Made by a program: the position numbers and the translations under genes
In this document: positions 43,835 to 57,037 of the stretch, one piece after another
Layout of the letters: every line of letters starts with the position of its first letter
Position numbering within the stretch: the stretch's first letter is position 1
Notes under the pieces: model-generated
Databases searched by the model: none
Seen by the model: the letters and a program-made list of their open reading frames with translations, nothing else
What the model was told of the DNA's origin: nothing
Source: Artocarpus heterophyllus
Taxonomy: Eukaryota > Streptophyta > Magnoliopsida > Rosales > Moraceae
DNA length: 64,000 bases
Assembly: GCA_025403435.1 (NCBI GenBank)
Contig: CM046341.1
Span: 14,531,219 to 14,595,218, forward strand
Direction of reading: 5' to 3'

Positions 43835-45488
43835 TCTTGGTATCTCTAATATGGTTTGTTACTATACTAGGTTTGGTATGATATGACACGACTTCTATTT
43901 GACATGACTGGTAAATTTGACCATCTTGGAAGCATTTTATCAATATTGTATATTATGTGTTCTGACTTTTGGTGGGTGATTGTCTTCTTTACTCACCTAG
44001 TTTAGTACTGGATATGCTAATAAAACATAGCAATTATATACGAAAAATTTTACCATGAACATGGTGAATTTACTTGTGTTAAAATTTTATAAGTTTTGTA
44101 GAAGTATATTTATTGTTGTGTAAAACTGCTTTTTCTTGATTCGTATTTTTTGTACCACATTTTCAAAAGATAACAGAATACCTTAGACTACCGAGCGATA
44201 TAGTATGGAAAAATCAGACAAGTTTTCTGCTAGTGTGTTTTAACAACCTCTCTGTTGGCCCTCAATGGATTTTACAGATGTTGTAATTATTTTTTTATAA
44301 AAAAAACACCCTTATAAATTTTTTTTTACCCTTTTTCTTGAACACAGAATGCCATGATTGATTAAGAAACTTGCTTTCTAGGGTAACACAGCTTAACTTG
44401 TTTTTGTACTAGGACATGTTTGGAAGAGATTCTGAATAGAAGGGGGTAGGATTTGGGCAAGCTTTTGGTCCAAGCATTTTGATAGGGAATATGAACTAAC
44501 ATCAAGAATAAGGCAATAGGCGGAACTATTATATTCCATGTTAAAAAAAAAAAAAAAAAAAAGCTACCTTATTTTTAGCTTTTTTTGTTATAAAATTCCA
44601 TTAATTCCTATGGTTTAATTTAAGATCGAGCTTTAAATCACAAATTGGTCTCATTTGAATTCTACTTGTGTAACATGATATGTGATTGAAGCAAAAATGA
44701 TCACTAATTAAGTCTTAAGCACTAATGGCAGAGGGAAGTGCCTGGCTTAAGAGTCAAGAAACAGGATAGCATACATAGATGTAGCGCCTTTGGCTAACTA
44801 TGGCACAGATTGACTCATTGACTTAGTAGTCAATCATCAAGAGATTAATATCAACCAATAGTTTAACCAATATCAACCGATAGGTTACCGGTCGACAATT
44901 GATCGACTGGATCTGATCGACCAGCGTGTCGACTATTTTATAACCACCGATCATTAGTTATGATATCTTCAAAAAGAAGCGGCCGAAGCCGGTCACTTCA
45001 CCTAATTTCTCTAGCACAAATTGGCAGCCCGTCAAAACTCAAAACTTGGTTCCCTTGTGTGACTGCAACATCCGGCAATACAATATATTGGCAGAAAATG
45101 TACACATCGAATTAGTTTCATTGTATTCATGTTTTGTTCTCACTCATTTTTTAGACAAGTGGCCCCTAAATGTAAGAAGAAAATAAGGGAAATAAAGGCC
45201 AAGGTCTAAAGATAAGATCACATAACCATTATGTACGTTTGTAATCATTAAATTTAGTCAAAATCATATCAAAATAAAAAGTTACACAAAACGTACAGTT
45301 TCTGATATAGATCTAAGCCGAAAAACGAAGACTTATCAATAGTTTATTTTCTCGAGACATACCATAAAAAACTAAAAGAAAAAATAAAAGAAGTACGTAT
45401 ACTATACTCTTCCAATATGGTATTTCATTTTTACCCCCAACAGAAGCCTCCGAGGATCCAAGTAACGTTGTTACAAATGACAACGAGT
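43835..45488. other. Intergenic between the two convergent E2-like genes
   Basis: Presumed 3' untranslated regions at both sides; otherwise AT-rich with an A run at 44544-44562. A CGA/TCG-rich patch reading like repeated TCGAC (44890-44940) stands out. No ORF is recognised. Confidence 0.5.
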
Positions 45489-47982
45489 CTACAAGTCCTG
45501 CTCAAACTGTCCCATTGCATACTTTTTGGTCCATTCCTTGGCTGTTTTGTTGTATTCTTCCCAGTCGTATTGGTACAGAAAGCAGCTCCTATTGAATGGG
45601 TCCACTGGGTTGGGATCTGCTAGGAGCGAGCATATGGAAAGCAAGAGTGTTTCTATACTCTGACTGGAATTCCATTGGTCTTCCTCCAGAATGTTAACGT
45701 AAATAGTCCCGTCTTCATCGATGTTTGGATGAAATACCTGCCCCATTTTGTCGTCAATTTGAAGTATGATGTACTTAAAATTAGCCAAACTAATCCACAT
45801 AGAATTCAGATTATAATAAGGAACATGATGGTGACTCATGCTATGCAGGATTTTGTGGTCACCTTAATATCGATTAGGATGGATAATATTGGGGTTTGTA
45901 AAAATTTATTTAATTGCATGTGAGGTATTTTGAGTAAATTTTATAAATATAAAGGGTGTTTTGTACACTTGGATAACAAGAGGGACAAAAGTGATATTTA
46001 GACAAGACACAAACGTTTTGGGTATTTTTTAAAATTTCATTATTTATCATAATTTTTAAGACTAGATATTTTTTTATACCCTTTGTTTTAGATATATTCA
46101 AAAACCACGCGTATGGTTTTTGATCTTATATCTTCAAATTAGATTTAATACGTGATTTTATATCTTATCTTATCAATAATTGATTTTAACCTTTAAAATG
46201 ATAAAATTATGTTTAAATGAAAGAGAAAAAAACCAAAAACTTTGGAAAATTTAAAGGGAAAAAACACACAAAAACACTCATTTTGAGGTCTAAACCGTAA
46301 GTTTATTATTTTGATTTTTCAGTTTCTTCACCCTTTTTTTTTTCAATTTTCTATTCGAGGTATTTCGGCATTTTAGGTCAAAAATCATGAATTGATCATG
46401 AACAGGTATAAATTTATGTACTAAAATCTAATATAAAGTTGTAGATTCAATGATATCAAAAACAAAATATATAATTTTTGACTAAATCTAAAACACGAGG
46501 CAGGAAAAAGTAAATGATCCAAATTGTTATAATTGACTTATTTAAAACTATATTTATCCAAGAATCTTCTCTTTCTTGTACTCATACTATTAATATTCTT
46601 TTTGTTTTACTATTAAAAAAAAATTAGACACTTGTTATTCGTTGATTTAAAAGGGACCATAAGCTCTTCTCAACCGTTGAATAATGTTGAGCCGCGTATG
46701 GGGACATTCATACTTATCTCTTAACCAGCATTTTTAGTAATACAACCATGGAAAACTGGTTGTAAATTGAACTAAAGAGTTTGTACTTGACATGAGCTTC
46801 TTTGCACATCAACAATTTAATGGAAGAAATAAATTAATTTAATGGAAGCTAGAGCTTATCAACAATTTAATGTAAGTAAGAAATTAATTCTTTTTGCGGT
46901 TTGACGAAAGGTCAATTTCTTCACCGACATCTACATGATGGTGGATATAAATTATTGTCCTTTAGTATTTGACATGAGCTTCTTTGCACATGATCTTTTG
47001 TTTCCCAAATAAATGTCACACTATAAGCTCTTTTGCAAAAAGAAAATATAAATTGTACTCCATATTAAAGAAGTACACACACTATAAACTCTTTGAATAT
47101 TCAATTTCTAGTTTCTTTACTAGAATGGTATGAATCTCTAGCATTGTTAAGTACTTTAGTCTTGAACCTAATTGTATAAAATTTCACATTAGTTATGCAA
47201 TTTATAGTTGTTTTGCATACCAAAACAGAAGAAGTAATTAGGTTTCAATTAAAAAAACAGAGAAGTAATTAGGGCTTAAGTTATCTTTACATGAAAACAA
47301 AAAAAAAAAGTCATAAATAAAGGACTAATGAAATGACTTTTCATATGCACATTGAAACTTGGAGAATCAATAATTATTCCTAACTACAAACAAAGAACTT
47401 GATTCCTTTCTACCCAAAAATAAAGGGAAAAAATGAAAGTGAAATTTCAGAAAATGATCAATTCATAAACCCAAAATAGAAAAGAGAGACCTGAAAAGGT
47501 ACAAATTCCAACCAAAAGTATGCCCAGATTAATGAAAGCTTAGAACAAGTTTAGAACTCAAAGGATCAATATTGGACAAAATTTAACATGATATGATGCT
47601 AGAGGAAGTGACATGATGAAGGAGTGTTTTGAACATACCTTGGTTTTGAACTTGATTGTGGGAGGCTTAAAAGGGTATTCAAAGGGCAAATCTATGGAGA
47701 GAAAAAAGACACCATCTTCATAAGGAGAACCAGGAGGGCCTAGAATCACACCTTGCCATTTGTAGGGATTTTCCCAGTTGACTGGCCCATAACTACAACA
47801 AACTGGAAAATCTGCTCTTTCTATTCCCTCCCTTTTGTAAATCCAGTGACTCACAAATTCACTGTCTTTCACAACAAAACAAAGCATTAATTTCAATTTT
47901 GCACTACTATATTAATCTTGTAGTGTTATATATATAATATATATGTATGTTTGAGGTTTTAGACAAACCTTGTGTCTTCCAT
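45489..47982 (-). CDS. E2-like protein with the catalytic Cys replaced by Tyr
   Basis: Three minus-strand exons join in frame: 47982-47969 (MEDT plus 2 nt), 47861-47639 and 45737-45489, giving 161 residues. Introns are 107 bp and 1901 bp; the second splits the protein before VFHPN, the same place as in the neighbouring gene. UBC fold landmarks are [11 protein letters not shown] (30-40), [20 protein letters not shown] (45-64), [13 protein letters not shown] (67-79), HPN (82-84), [20 protein letters not shown] and WTKKYAMG. The active-site segment reads GTIYVNIL, so Tyr92 replaces the catalytic cysteine, and the usual WSP is WNS. The first helix is altered ([11 protein letters not shown]). The tiny first exon is predicted from a GTTTGT donor and a CAG acceptor that restore frame; exons 2 and 3 are much firmer. 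It could be a decaying paralogue, but no stop or frameshift is present. Confidence 0.8.
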
Positions 47983-49388
47983 TCCAAGAGCTTAGTGTAG
48001 AAAAGAAAGGTGGACTTCTAGGAAGGAAAACTAGTTTGTGAAAGAGGGGGGCTTTTGATTTATATGCAGGAACCTTTTATATGTGTGAACCTAATTAAAT
48101 AATGAATTTCGGTAGCTTAAAATTTCCAAGAAGATGAAGTGTCATTTCCTGCTACATGGGTTTTTCCGCGTAGAAGAGAGAGTATACTTAAAATAAAATT
48201 AATTAAAATAAAAAATTGGAAAAAAAAGAAGAAGATGAAGATTGACTTCTTTAGCAAGGTTTCTTTAGCAAGGCGTTAAAAAAAAAAAATAACAAAGTTA
48301 AAAAGGAGACAATAACAAAGCTTTTTTAAAAAGGAGGACTGTGAGCACCTTCCTTGATTCCTTTTCTCCAATGCAGAAGACTTCTCATTGACTTGACCCC
48401 TTCTTTCGGGTTTTTGCCCTTTCTTCAAATTCTCCCCTTTCTTTCTCTAAATCAAAAACGAATAAATTAATTAACTACTCAACCGAATATGGTTTCACAC
48501 AGAAGGAGTGGGGTTTTTTTTTTTTAATGACCCAGAATGAGATTTTTCAATTGCAAAGCTCTTTTGGTTTTAAATCCTAATTGTTTTGCAAATAGGGTTT
48601 TTTTTTTTTTTTTTTTTTTTTTTTTCTGAAAGGTTAAATTAAAAAATAAAATAAAGAAGAGAACACCAAGGTTAACATGTTTGGCATTAATTAGTTATAA
48701 CCATTTTTTCAGTTAATAACAGTGTAAGGTTTCACATGCTACAATAAAAGTAAAAAAAAAAAAACTACAATGTAAAGCTCTTACATGCTCAAGTGTTTTT
48801 CTTAATATGGTTCCACAACGTAACTACATCCATGGATTAGAAAAAGAAAAAGAAAGAAAATTAATGGATTATTAAAAAAAAACTTTGAGTAGGACCCACC
48901 AATCACTAAGAACTCTAGATTTTGAAGACCTACATAACAATCGAGCCAAATAGAAGGCTAAGGCCCTCTTAGTCTAAGCTTTTGTAAGTTGTTTTTGGCT
49001 TCATGTGTCCAAAAATTGTTTTTGAAACATTGGGATGATTTGTTATTAAAGTTTTAACCCTCCATAAAAGCTTCAAATCAAAACTAAAAAACATGACTTC
49101 TTTATTTTTTTAAAAAAAAATTTTTGAATAGACTTTTAAACTCATATTCGAGTTTCAATAAGATATTATAACTTTATTTACTACATTTTTATTGTTTATT
49201 AGAAAATTTTAAATCTTTTGACTTATAATTTTTTTTTTAAATAATATGGTTCCAATCACTTATTGAAAAGTTATAACATTGGTCTATCTTATTCTATTGA
49301 TTAAAAGAAAAAGCAAAAACTTTGCCAAACGGGCACTAAGCATGGGGAGATTTACAATGTGTTAGGCTTGCTCTTAAAACAAGAATTT
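47983..49388. other. Intergenic, upstream of the minus-strand E2-like gene
   Basis: No coding sequence. Long T runs (48520-48530 and 48597-48625) and A runs are present. At about 48690-48830 a segment with TGTAAGGTTTCACATGCTACA and AAAGCTCTTACATGCT matches the interior of the TGTTTGG-type MITE family described at 57356-57518. Confidence 0.4.
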
Positions 49389-49889
49389 AGGGCTTGTTTG
49401 GCATGTAGGATTATGGAGGATTGAATTAGATTAAATCTTAATACTTTGTTTGGTAAAAAAACTTAAAGGACTAGATTGGATAAATTTTTATCCAGTCCAT
49501 GTTTGAATCACTTTATAAGAAGATCAGGTTATTCCTTGCAAAATCATGGGATTAAACACAACATTTATACATTGTGACAAATTTGAAGGACCTATTTGCA
49601 AAATTTTATAAAATTTGAGGTCAAACTATTAACTTTAAAATTGAGGGATTAAAATGTAATTGTCATCTGGCATAAATATTTTTAATAATTATATTTAAGT
49701 CCTCAAATTTTAAAAAATTACTATTTCAACCTAATTTTTGCATTTTTTTTAAAAAAAATTAATAACACGATACCAAACATAAGATTAGATTAGCTAAAAG
49801 TTAATCTTATATTTTTTATACATTCTAATTCAATTTTCTAAAACTATTTTGTCTAATATTGTTTAATCCTACACACTAAACGGGCCCTT
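49389..49889. mobile_element. MITE, hAT-like ends (about 500 bp)
   Basis: It starts AGGGCTTGTTTGGCATGTAG and ends CACTAAACGGGCCCTT with GGATTA / TAATCC just inside, giving imperfect inverted ends of about 26 bp. The interior is AT-rich. The GGGC.TGTTTGG ends are typical of plant hAT MITEs. No clean target duplication could be set. Confidence 0.65.
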
Positions 49890-50296
49890 AAAAATAACCA
49901 CAAGCAGAGTCCTAGGAGAGGCCCTACAGTTCAACTGATGGGAAATCCTCCATCACCCAGAAAATCTCAAAGGCTAATCTGGAAACACGTTAATAGCATA
50001 GAGTAGAGATAATAACCTTTTTTTTTTTTTTTTTTTTGGTGAGGGACGAATATTTATTGCGACTTTGTATGCTTGTTTGTTTGTTTTTATTTTTTATTTT
50101 TTATTTTAATCCTTTCCCTCCCTTGTACTCGCTATAATCCACATGAATATTCTCGTCAAAAGCATCACTTTCTCGTTTTATAAAACAAAAGATCAATGTG
50201 GCAAATTTAATTAATTATAATGATGATGATATGGATTCCATAGATTATTTTTTCTCCTACAAAGTGAGAGTTTTTGCTTTTGGAATTTAAAGGATA

Positions 50297-50410
50297 TAAA
50301 GGACCTGTTTGGTTGGATATTCGAATCACGGTTTGAATTATTTTGCTACAGTATTTCCTCTCATAAAAATTTAAATCTTTATTCAAATACTCAAACCAAA
50401 AGGGTCTAAA
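50297..50410. mobile_element. Small MITE, hAT-like ends (about 114 bp)
   Basis: The left end AAAGGACCTGTTTGGTTGGA with ATTCGAA inside pairs with the right end CAAACCAAAAGGGTCTAAAG. The element is almost entirely inverted arms. Confidence 0.6.
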
Positions 50411-50898
50411 GATTAACATTTTATGAGGGGCCAACAAAAAAAAAAAAGGGTCAAATCATGATTCATAAACCTATAGGACATGGGTATTTGTGTCTTCACA
50501 AAAAAGAAGCTACTCCTTCACTAAGAAGAAGGAACAATTGAGTTCAAAAAACCAATATTCTACAGGCGCCAAATGTTTTCGATTTTTAATTACAAACGTA
50601 ACCCTTTTATTATTTTTTTTAAACCCCACTTATTCACAAATAACTTTTTGTTTCTAAAATTTACAAATTATATTAGAAATCAGAGTGTTCAATATTAGTT
50701 ATTAAATTCCAAACTAAAAAGAGAAAAGAAGCTACTTTGAAAAAGAAAAGAGAAACATATAGGTTTAACGCGGTTATATGACATGACTATTTTTTATGGA
50801 CTCAAAAAAAAAAAGAAAAGGAATTTACTATCAAGGGGCACTAGATTATTTGAAAAAAAAATGAGAGAGAGAGAAAAGAAAAGAATTTGGGGCGAGAC

Positions 50899-51720
50899 TA
50901 GGGCTGTACAAAAACCACCCTGCACCCGCCAACCGCCCGCGGCCGCGGCCGCCCATCTCAAAAAAAGCGGGTTTACATTAGCAACTCACTAGTGGGCGGG
51001 CTGAACCCGCCCACCAATATATTCGGTGGGCGGGTTTGGTTTTAAGTTTTTGAGGGAGGGTTCAACCCGCACCCGCCCGCCTATATATTTTCTTAAAAAA
51101 ACTTATCATTTATTTGATTTTGTTCTTATTTTAGAGATGATTGAATAATCCAACACTTCAAGCATAGGCTCGGTTGCCTCTTGACATATTAGAAATTGAA
51201 AATTTTCTTATTATTTTGTGAAGTGATCAAAATTCAAATCAAGTAAATTAGTAGAGAAAGCCCTAAAAGAAACAGAACACTTAACTTTGTTCATCAGTTC
51301 ATTTGTAGCATTCTATTATTTTCGAACCCAGTGAATAGGCTTTAATTTTTATGGACTCTTGACTTTATTTATCACTTTATATGTAGCTGATGTTTCTTGT
51401 TGCAGTGAATGATTATGTTTCTTAATTTGTACTTTTGAATATGGTCATTGTCTTTAAGCATTAAACTTGTTGGGAATGCTTTATGTATTATCATCTTATA
51501 TTTTCTACAAATTTTCTTCACTTTCTAAAAAAAAGGTCCAAAAAATTACATTGGGCAATAGCATAGGTCTAAACCGCCACAACCCGTCCACATCCGCCCG
51601 CAACCACCCAAAACCGCCCGCCATGTGGTGGGCGGTTTGCGGGTTGGTTAATCGCCAACTCGCAATCCAAAAAAACCGCACCCGCCCAAAAACCATCAAA
51701 CCGCCCGCCGTTCACCCCTA
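50899..51720. mobile_element. Non-autonomous hAT element with perfect 8-bp target duplication
   Basis: The element starts TAGGGCTGTACAAAAACC and ends CGTTCACCCCTA. It is flanked on both sides by GGCGAGAC (50891-50898 and 51721-51728), an exact 8-bp duplication as made by hAT transposases. Both ends carry dense CCCGCC/GGCGGG repeats and the middle 450 bp is AT-rich. It has no transposase. The intact duplication suggests a fairly recent insertion. Confidence 0.85.
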
Positions 51721-54060
51721 GGCGAGACCCAAGATCGAGAAGAAGTCTAGTTTAAGGCCTATTCACAACCATTGTGCCAAAGAAAAGGCTACTGGAATAC
51801 CTGACAGTGCTTCCTAGAATTTACTTTTACCTCTTTCTAAAAATTACTTTTGATAATGTTTAAATGATCTGTCATAAAGGTTTTAATTTTCCACAAACAT
51901 TTTCAATCAAAACCATAATACATGACTTTTAAAAAAAGATCTTCTAAGTATACTTGAAACTTATATTTGAGTTTCAGTAAAATACTATAAGTTTTATTTT
52001 AACATTTTTATTTTTAGTAGAAAATTTTAAAATCATTTTCACTTATTAAACTTTTTTTTCTAAAAATATAGTTCTAATTACTTACTAAAAATTCTTAGCA
52101 TTTGTTTTGGAGAAAATTACATGTTATGCCACACTTTTAAAACTTGTATTTATTTATGTCAAATTTAAAAAAATTTATGCTACATTATCATTCATGTTAC
52201 ATGTTAAGTTATGCTATAAATAAACATGTATAATATTTATATAAAGTAAATTTTAAAATACGATAATTTATTATTCTACCGACTAAAAGTAAAAGTAAAC
52301 ATTATGTTTAACAGGCTTTAACATTGGGAGATCTATAGTGTGGTAGGCTTGCTCTAGAAAAAAGACCCTAAAGATCATCATAAGCAAAGACCCTAAGGTT
52401 CCACTAGTGGGAAGAAAAGGGACTAATAAGAAATCCTCCATTGCCCAGAAAATCCCCAAGGCTTACCTAGAACTACGTTTATGGTAGAAGCCATATGCAT
52501 TTCTTTCCGCTTGTGTTCAAAGTTTGTAAGGTTGAAGTTGCACAAAAATAGGGATTTCTCGTTGTTGTCGTGGGGGTTGGGGATGTTGTTGTCGTCACTA
52601 GTGAGGGTGACAAAGATCTATTACAAGACATATAGCACCCTTACCCTAATCCGTCTCAAAATCGATAATCGTGTGTTGCAACAACAAGTATAGCCTCCAC
52701 CATCATCCTGGCGTCTTCGTTGCAAGTTCAAGGACAAAAATTCAAAATCCTAGCCTAGTATTGTGCCTAGAAGCAATGTCTGAGACTCTAATGGATCGTT
52801 TGAAAAAGCAGTTTTAATCATCAGTTATTACTATAAATTATGTAAAACTCTTACATAATACAGTAAAAAACTACAGCATAAAGCTCTCATATAGTATAAT
52901 TTTTAAACCAAAACTGTTGGTTCCAACTGTTCTTTCAAACGGTAGTTAAGTAGAATGTTACTTTCTCTTTTCTGTCTCGCTTCTCCCTATAATCCACATA
53001 CATATTTTATCAATCTCTTGCCTTAAAACAGAGAGGGATAAATATATATTTTTTAATGAACAAAAATAATTGGCAAAATTTTTTTGTTAAGTTAGTAAAT
53101 AGTTGTAAGTTTAAAATTTGTCGAATAAATCTTAAATTTCACTATAATCAAACTTGATAAATCTTAAATTTGCATTATGATTAAATTTGATAAATGATAT
53201 ACAAAATTTACGTCCATAAAACGCTAAACTATATGCATATTCAAAACTAAAAAATTGTGTATTAACAATGATAATAATATTTTTATTTACTATCATAAAG
53301 ATTCAAAATGAGGCTATTCACTTTTAGGGAATTTTTATAGTAAAGAAGGCTTTTTTAATCTATTGGTGGACCAGAGTGTTTTAGCTATTAGATTAACTTT
53401 CTAACAGTATGATATATGATTAAAAGCATTTCTATAACCTTACTACAAATTTTTTTTTTTAACGTACATAGTTGCAAATTAGATCATTAATTTGGTGTTT
53501 AATAAAATTACTTTAATTTAATAAAATTACTTTAAAATTAAAAAATTTAGTTGTTATAATGTAAAATTTTTATATGTTATAATATAAATTAGAAGTGAGC
53601 TATGAATAAGTTAACCTTCTCTGTCAAGGATACCCTAACTTTTTTTTTTTTTTTTTTTTTTTAGGGCGCCTCATTAACTACAATTTTTCAACGAAAAGTA
53701 ACACAGCTGAAATAAAGTGGATCCGATTGAATTTTTGCTTTTGGACTTTTAAATCTCCATAAGAATTAACGTTTTTCGAGGGCAACAAAAAGGTGCAATC
53801 ATAAACCTCGCAGCATGGGCATTTCTGTCTTCACAAAAAAGAAACTACTTCCCCAGTAAGGAGTAACATCTTCCAATCAGAATCGAGCACTTCTCTGGGA
53901 AGTCTCTCTTTTTTAACTGTTCATCCGAAGGAAAAGAAGAAATCCCAGTTTTTCTTATCGTTTCAAATACGAATCTTCAACAAGTAAGTCCTCAATCCCC
54001 ATAGAAAATAGAAGAACCCTCGGACCAAAGAAGAAAGAAAGAAAGAAAGAATTTGCAAAA
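51721..54060. other. Intergenic and promoter region of the RBR E3 gene
   Basis: No gene is supported. 51840-52340 is AT-rich and resembles 49000-49400. A MITE-like segment lies at 52793-52945. A T run of about 23 nt is at 53640-53662. The RBR start codon is preceded by a purine-rich GAAA tetranucleotide run (54027-54048), probably in the 5' untranslated region. Confidence 0.45.
52793..52945. mobile_element. MITE of the GTTTG..CACATGCTACAG family
   Basis: The inverted ends GATCGTTTGAAAAAGCAGTT and AACTGTTCTTTCAAACGGTAG pair over about 20 bp. The interior holds GTAAAACTCTTACATAATACAGTAAAA and AAAGCTCTCATATAGTA, shared in diverged form with 57356-57518 and other segments. Confidence 0.6.
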
Positions 54061-56094
54061 ATGGCACAGGAATTATCTTTGTTATCAGCCTCTGAAATAA
54101 ACAGCGTCGACGACTTCTACTTCTCAGCTCTCTTCGACAACGAAGAATCTCCATTCCCAATTTCAGACTCCAGATACGCCGAAGAACTCCAGCTCCAAGA
54201 GGCCCTTATGTCGTCTTCAACTCAAACGACAACATCTTCTTCTTCTTCATTGGTTTCACTTTCATCCTCTTCACCACAACCACCAATACTAATCCAAGCC
54301 CTGCCTCCAAACGACAACGACGACAAGATTCTCGTACCCGGCGAATCATCCCAAATCTTCTGCGAAATCTGCGCGGAGAGAAAACCCACCAACGAAATCT
54401 TCAAAAACGACAACAATTCCGATTGCAAGCACTCGTTCTGCACCGACTGCATAAGCAAGCACATATCCACCAAGGTCCTCCAAAACTCCGCCACGATCGG
54501 CGTCGTGTCATGCCCCGGTTTGGACTGCAAGGACGTGCATGCCCTCGAGCTTGACGACTGCAGGGAGATTCTGCCGAAGGACGTCGTCGCAAAATGGGAC
54601 GAATTGCTTTGTGAGGATCTCATTTTGGCGTCCAAGAAAATTTATTGCCCTTTTAAGGATTGTTCGGCGGTTTTGGTGGATGATAGTGAAGAATCAGGAG
54701 AGGTTATAGTGGAATCTGAGTGTCCAATTTGTCACAGACTATTCTGCGCGAGGTGTGGCGTGCCGTGGCATTCGGGGATCGGGTGCGAGGAGTTCGAGAG
54801 GCTGAACGAGGATGAAAGAGGGAGAGAGGATTTGATGGTGAGAGAGCTTGCTAAGCTGAAGAAGTGGAAGAGGTGTCCTAAGTGTATGTATTATGTGGAG
54901 AGGACTGAGGGCTGTTTGCATATCACTTGCAGGTCAGTGCTTCTTGCTCATATTCCACAACCTTTTTTTTTTATGAGTCTAATTTGTTGGACTAGACAAA
55001 AGATATATATTTTTATGTTAAAAAAGAAGCAAAGATTATGATTGGAATTTGGTCATTGTGCACTAGTCTCATTGATTTCAGAATTGACATGCAAGTGTGT
55101 TACTAGTTTTGAGTTTGATCTGTCAGACTTAGATATAGGAAATATTTTGTGTTGAAAAAAAAAATGATAAATATTTCTTAGTCTTAACCTGTTTATCTCT
55201 GAAATTCACATGTGGGTTTGTGATTAATTTTGAGTTTAATGTGTCATATAATGAGAAATGCTAAATGTTATCCCTTCGAAAAATTTTGAAGTGCGAGGAT
55301 TTTTAGGTGTTGGAATTAACATCTGAATTTATGATTAGTTAATTAGTGGACGTGCATAGTTTTCTGTTTCTTTTTAGCGTGATAACATTTTGAACACAAA
55401 AAGGCTATTCTGGGTTTGATTATTGACCTTTTAAAACTTAGCCTAATCTTGATCATCTATGTCACATACTCTGTTTAAGGTAATTTTTCATATTTATAGT
55501 GTGTTTATCAATCTCAGTTTCAACCAAAATTTTGGTTGTTAGAGTATAAAGTTTTTACATGTTACAATGTGGAGAAAAAGTAAGCTGCAATATAAAATTC
55601 TTACATGCTATAACATTTTTATCAAAATTGGTTTAAATCACACTTCTCATGCACCCATTTAAATATTTGCTTTCTTGGGGCGGTAGTTTTGAAGTTGGAT
55701 TGTTTCTTTGGCTGTCACTTTTTAAATTGGAGGGCATACTCTGTAACTGTAACCCTGTTTACTAAATTTCTATTTGGGTTGTTTATTTGCTGATTTGAGT
55801 AGAAGTGGCTCTGGATTTTTTAGATTTTTTCTCTGATAACATTTTGACAGGGAAAGAAATATTTGTGGGGACTCAATTTCATCCAGCCTGGAGAACTTAG
55901 GACTGTTTAGTAATTTTAGACCCCTTGTCAGCAATTCTGTTTTAGATGTCGTTTGTATGCTTGTTTGGATATAATTGTATGAATGAATGCTAGTCAGATT
56001 AGGTGTCGTTTTTGGTTGCAGGTGTGCATTTGAGTTTTGCTATGGATGTGGGTCAGAATGGACTCAAACCCATGGAGGGTGCCTGAGAGATTGA
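54061..56094 (+). CDS. RBR (RING1-IBR-RING2) E3 ubiquitin ligase
   Basis: Two exons, 54061-54932 and 56022-56094, joined across a 1089-bp intron, give 314 residues. RBR ligases take ubiquitin from an E2 onto a RING2 cysteine and then to the substrate. RING1 starts at CEIC (101-104) and runs to about Cys156 (HSFCTDCISKH at 124-134). The IBR runs from Cys196 to about Cys242 (CPFKDC, CPICHRLFCARC, HSGIGC). RING2 runs from CPKC (272-275) to Cys311, with the catalytic Cys285 in GCLHITC, ending FCYGCGSEW and HGGC. The N-terminal 95 residues are acidic then serine-rich and carry no further domain. The protein stops three residues after RING2, as in small plant RNF144/RSL1-like ligases. All zinc ligand positions I can place are kept. 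The last 24 residues depend on the distant second exon, which restores RING2 exactly. Confidence 0.93.
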
Positions 56095-57037
56095 AATGAC
56101 TAGACTACTTGAAAAAGGAGAATATCATCATAACTCGTGAATATTTGGATTCTGGCTATTCCCCTTCTATCTTGTGTTACTCTTAGACATAAATGTTTGT
56201 GCCAAAATGGAACAAGTCAAGTGTGACCTTTACAAGCACAATTGTTATGTTATTGGTACGATTGTAACGCTATTTAAGGCACTGCGTTTTCTCGATTAAA
56301 TATAAATCTGTCATTTTCTGGCCTTGAGAAGATCTGTTGAAACTTATTATATGATGTCAAACCTTATAATTAAATATATTTCAATTTTGTTATTACTTGT
56401 GTTCTAAAAAATGCAACATTACCTTGTTTTGAATTTTTCATAGAAAGAAAGTTTTTGGAATTTCCAAATCACTTTAGTGGAGGGTTTTTTTTTAATTATT
56501 TTTTAGTATAAGATCAAAATTTTAAGGTGCTTGACACTTCATAAAGCCATCAACATACCGAAAAATTAAAAATTAAATACTTTTGAGATTGTTATTGTGG
56601 TTCTTCTTATCATATGTACACTAACTTCATTATTATAAAGTGCAAATATTAATTTTCAAGTTCATGTTATGCTGGTTATCATGAAGGAAGAAATGATTGG
56701 TTTCCAAGCATACTTGTTCGATTCTGTGGTTCTTTCTTTATAGTGCAAATTTTTAAAATTGCAAACACTAGTTTTTCATTATCTAACTACATTTATGAAA
56801 TTGGGTTAATAATTTCATTATATTAACCTTACCCTTTTGGATTGGAAATTTGACTCTAGTTTCTGCTAGGTTTTATCTGTTGGAGTCTAATTTCCTTAAA
56901 ATAATGATGATTATAATGATATAATAATAATAATAATAAGGCAGCAAAGTTTACAAAACAAAAGAAATTATATTATTCAAATAGTAACTAGAAAGCATCT
57001 TGACGGAGTACTATGTTCCACAAGTCATGGCTTATGT
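56095..57037. other. 3' flank of the RBR gene, no gene
   Basis: Probable 3' untranslated region at first, then AT-rich sequence with a TAA triplet run at 56920-56938. No coding sequence is recognised. Confidence 0.5.

Noticed and set aside
54933..55041. Extension of the RBR reading frame past Cys290
   Set aside because: It runs into the intron after a GTCAGT donor; using the exon at 56022 restores a complete RING2.
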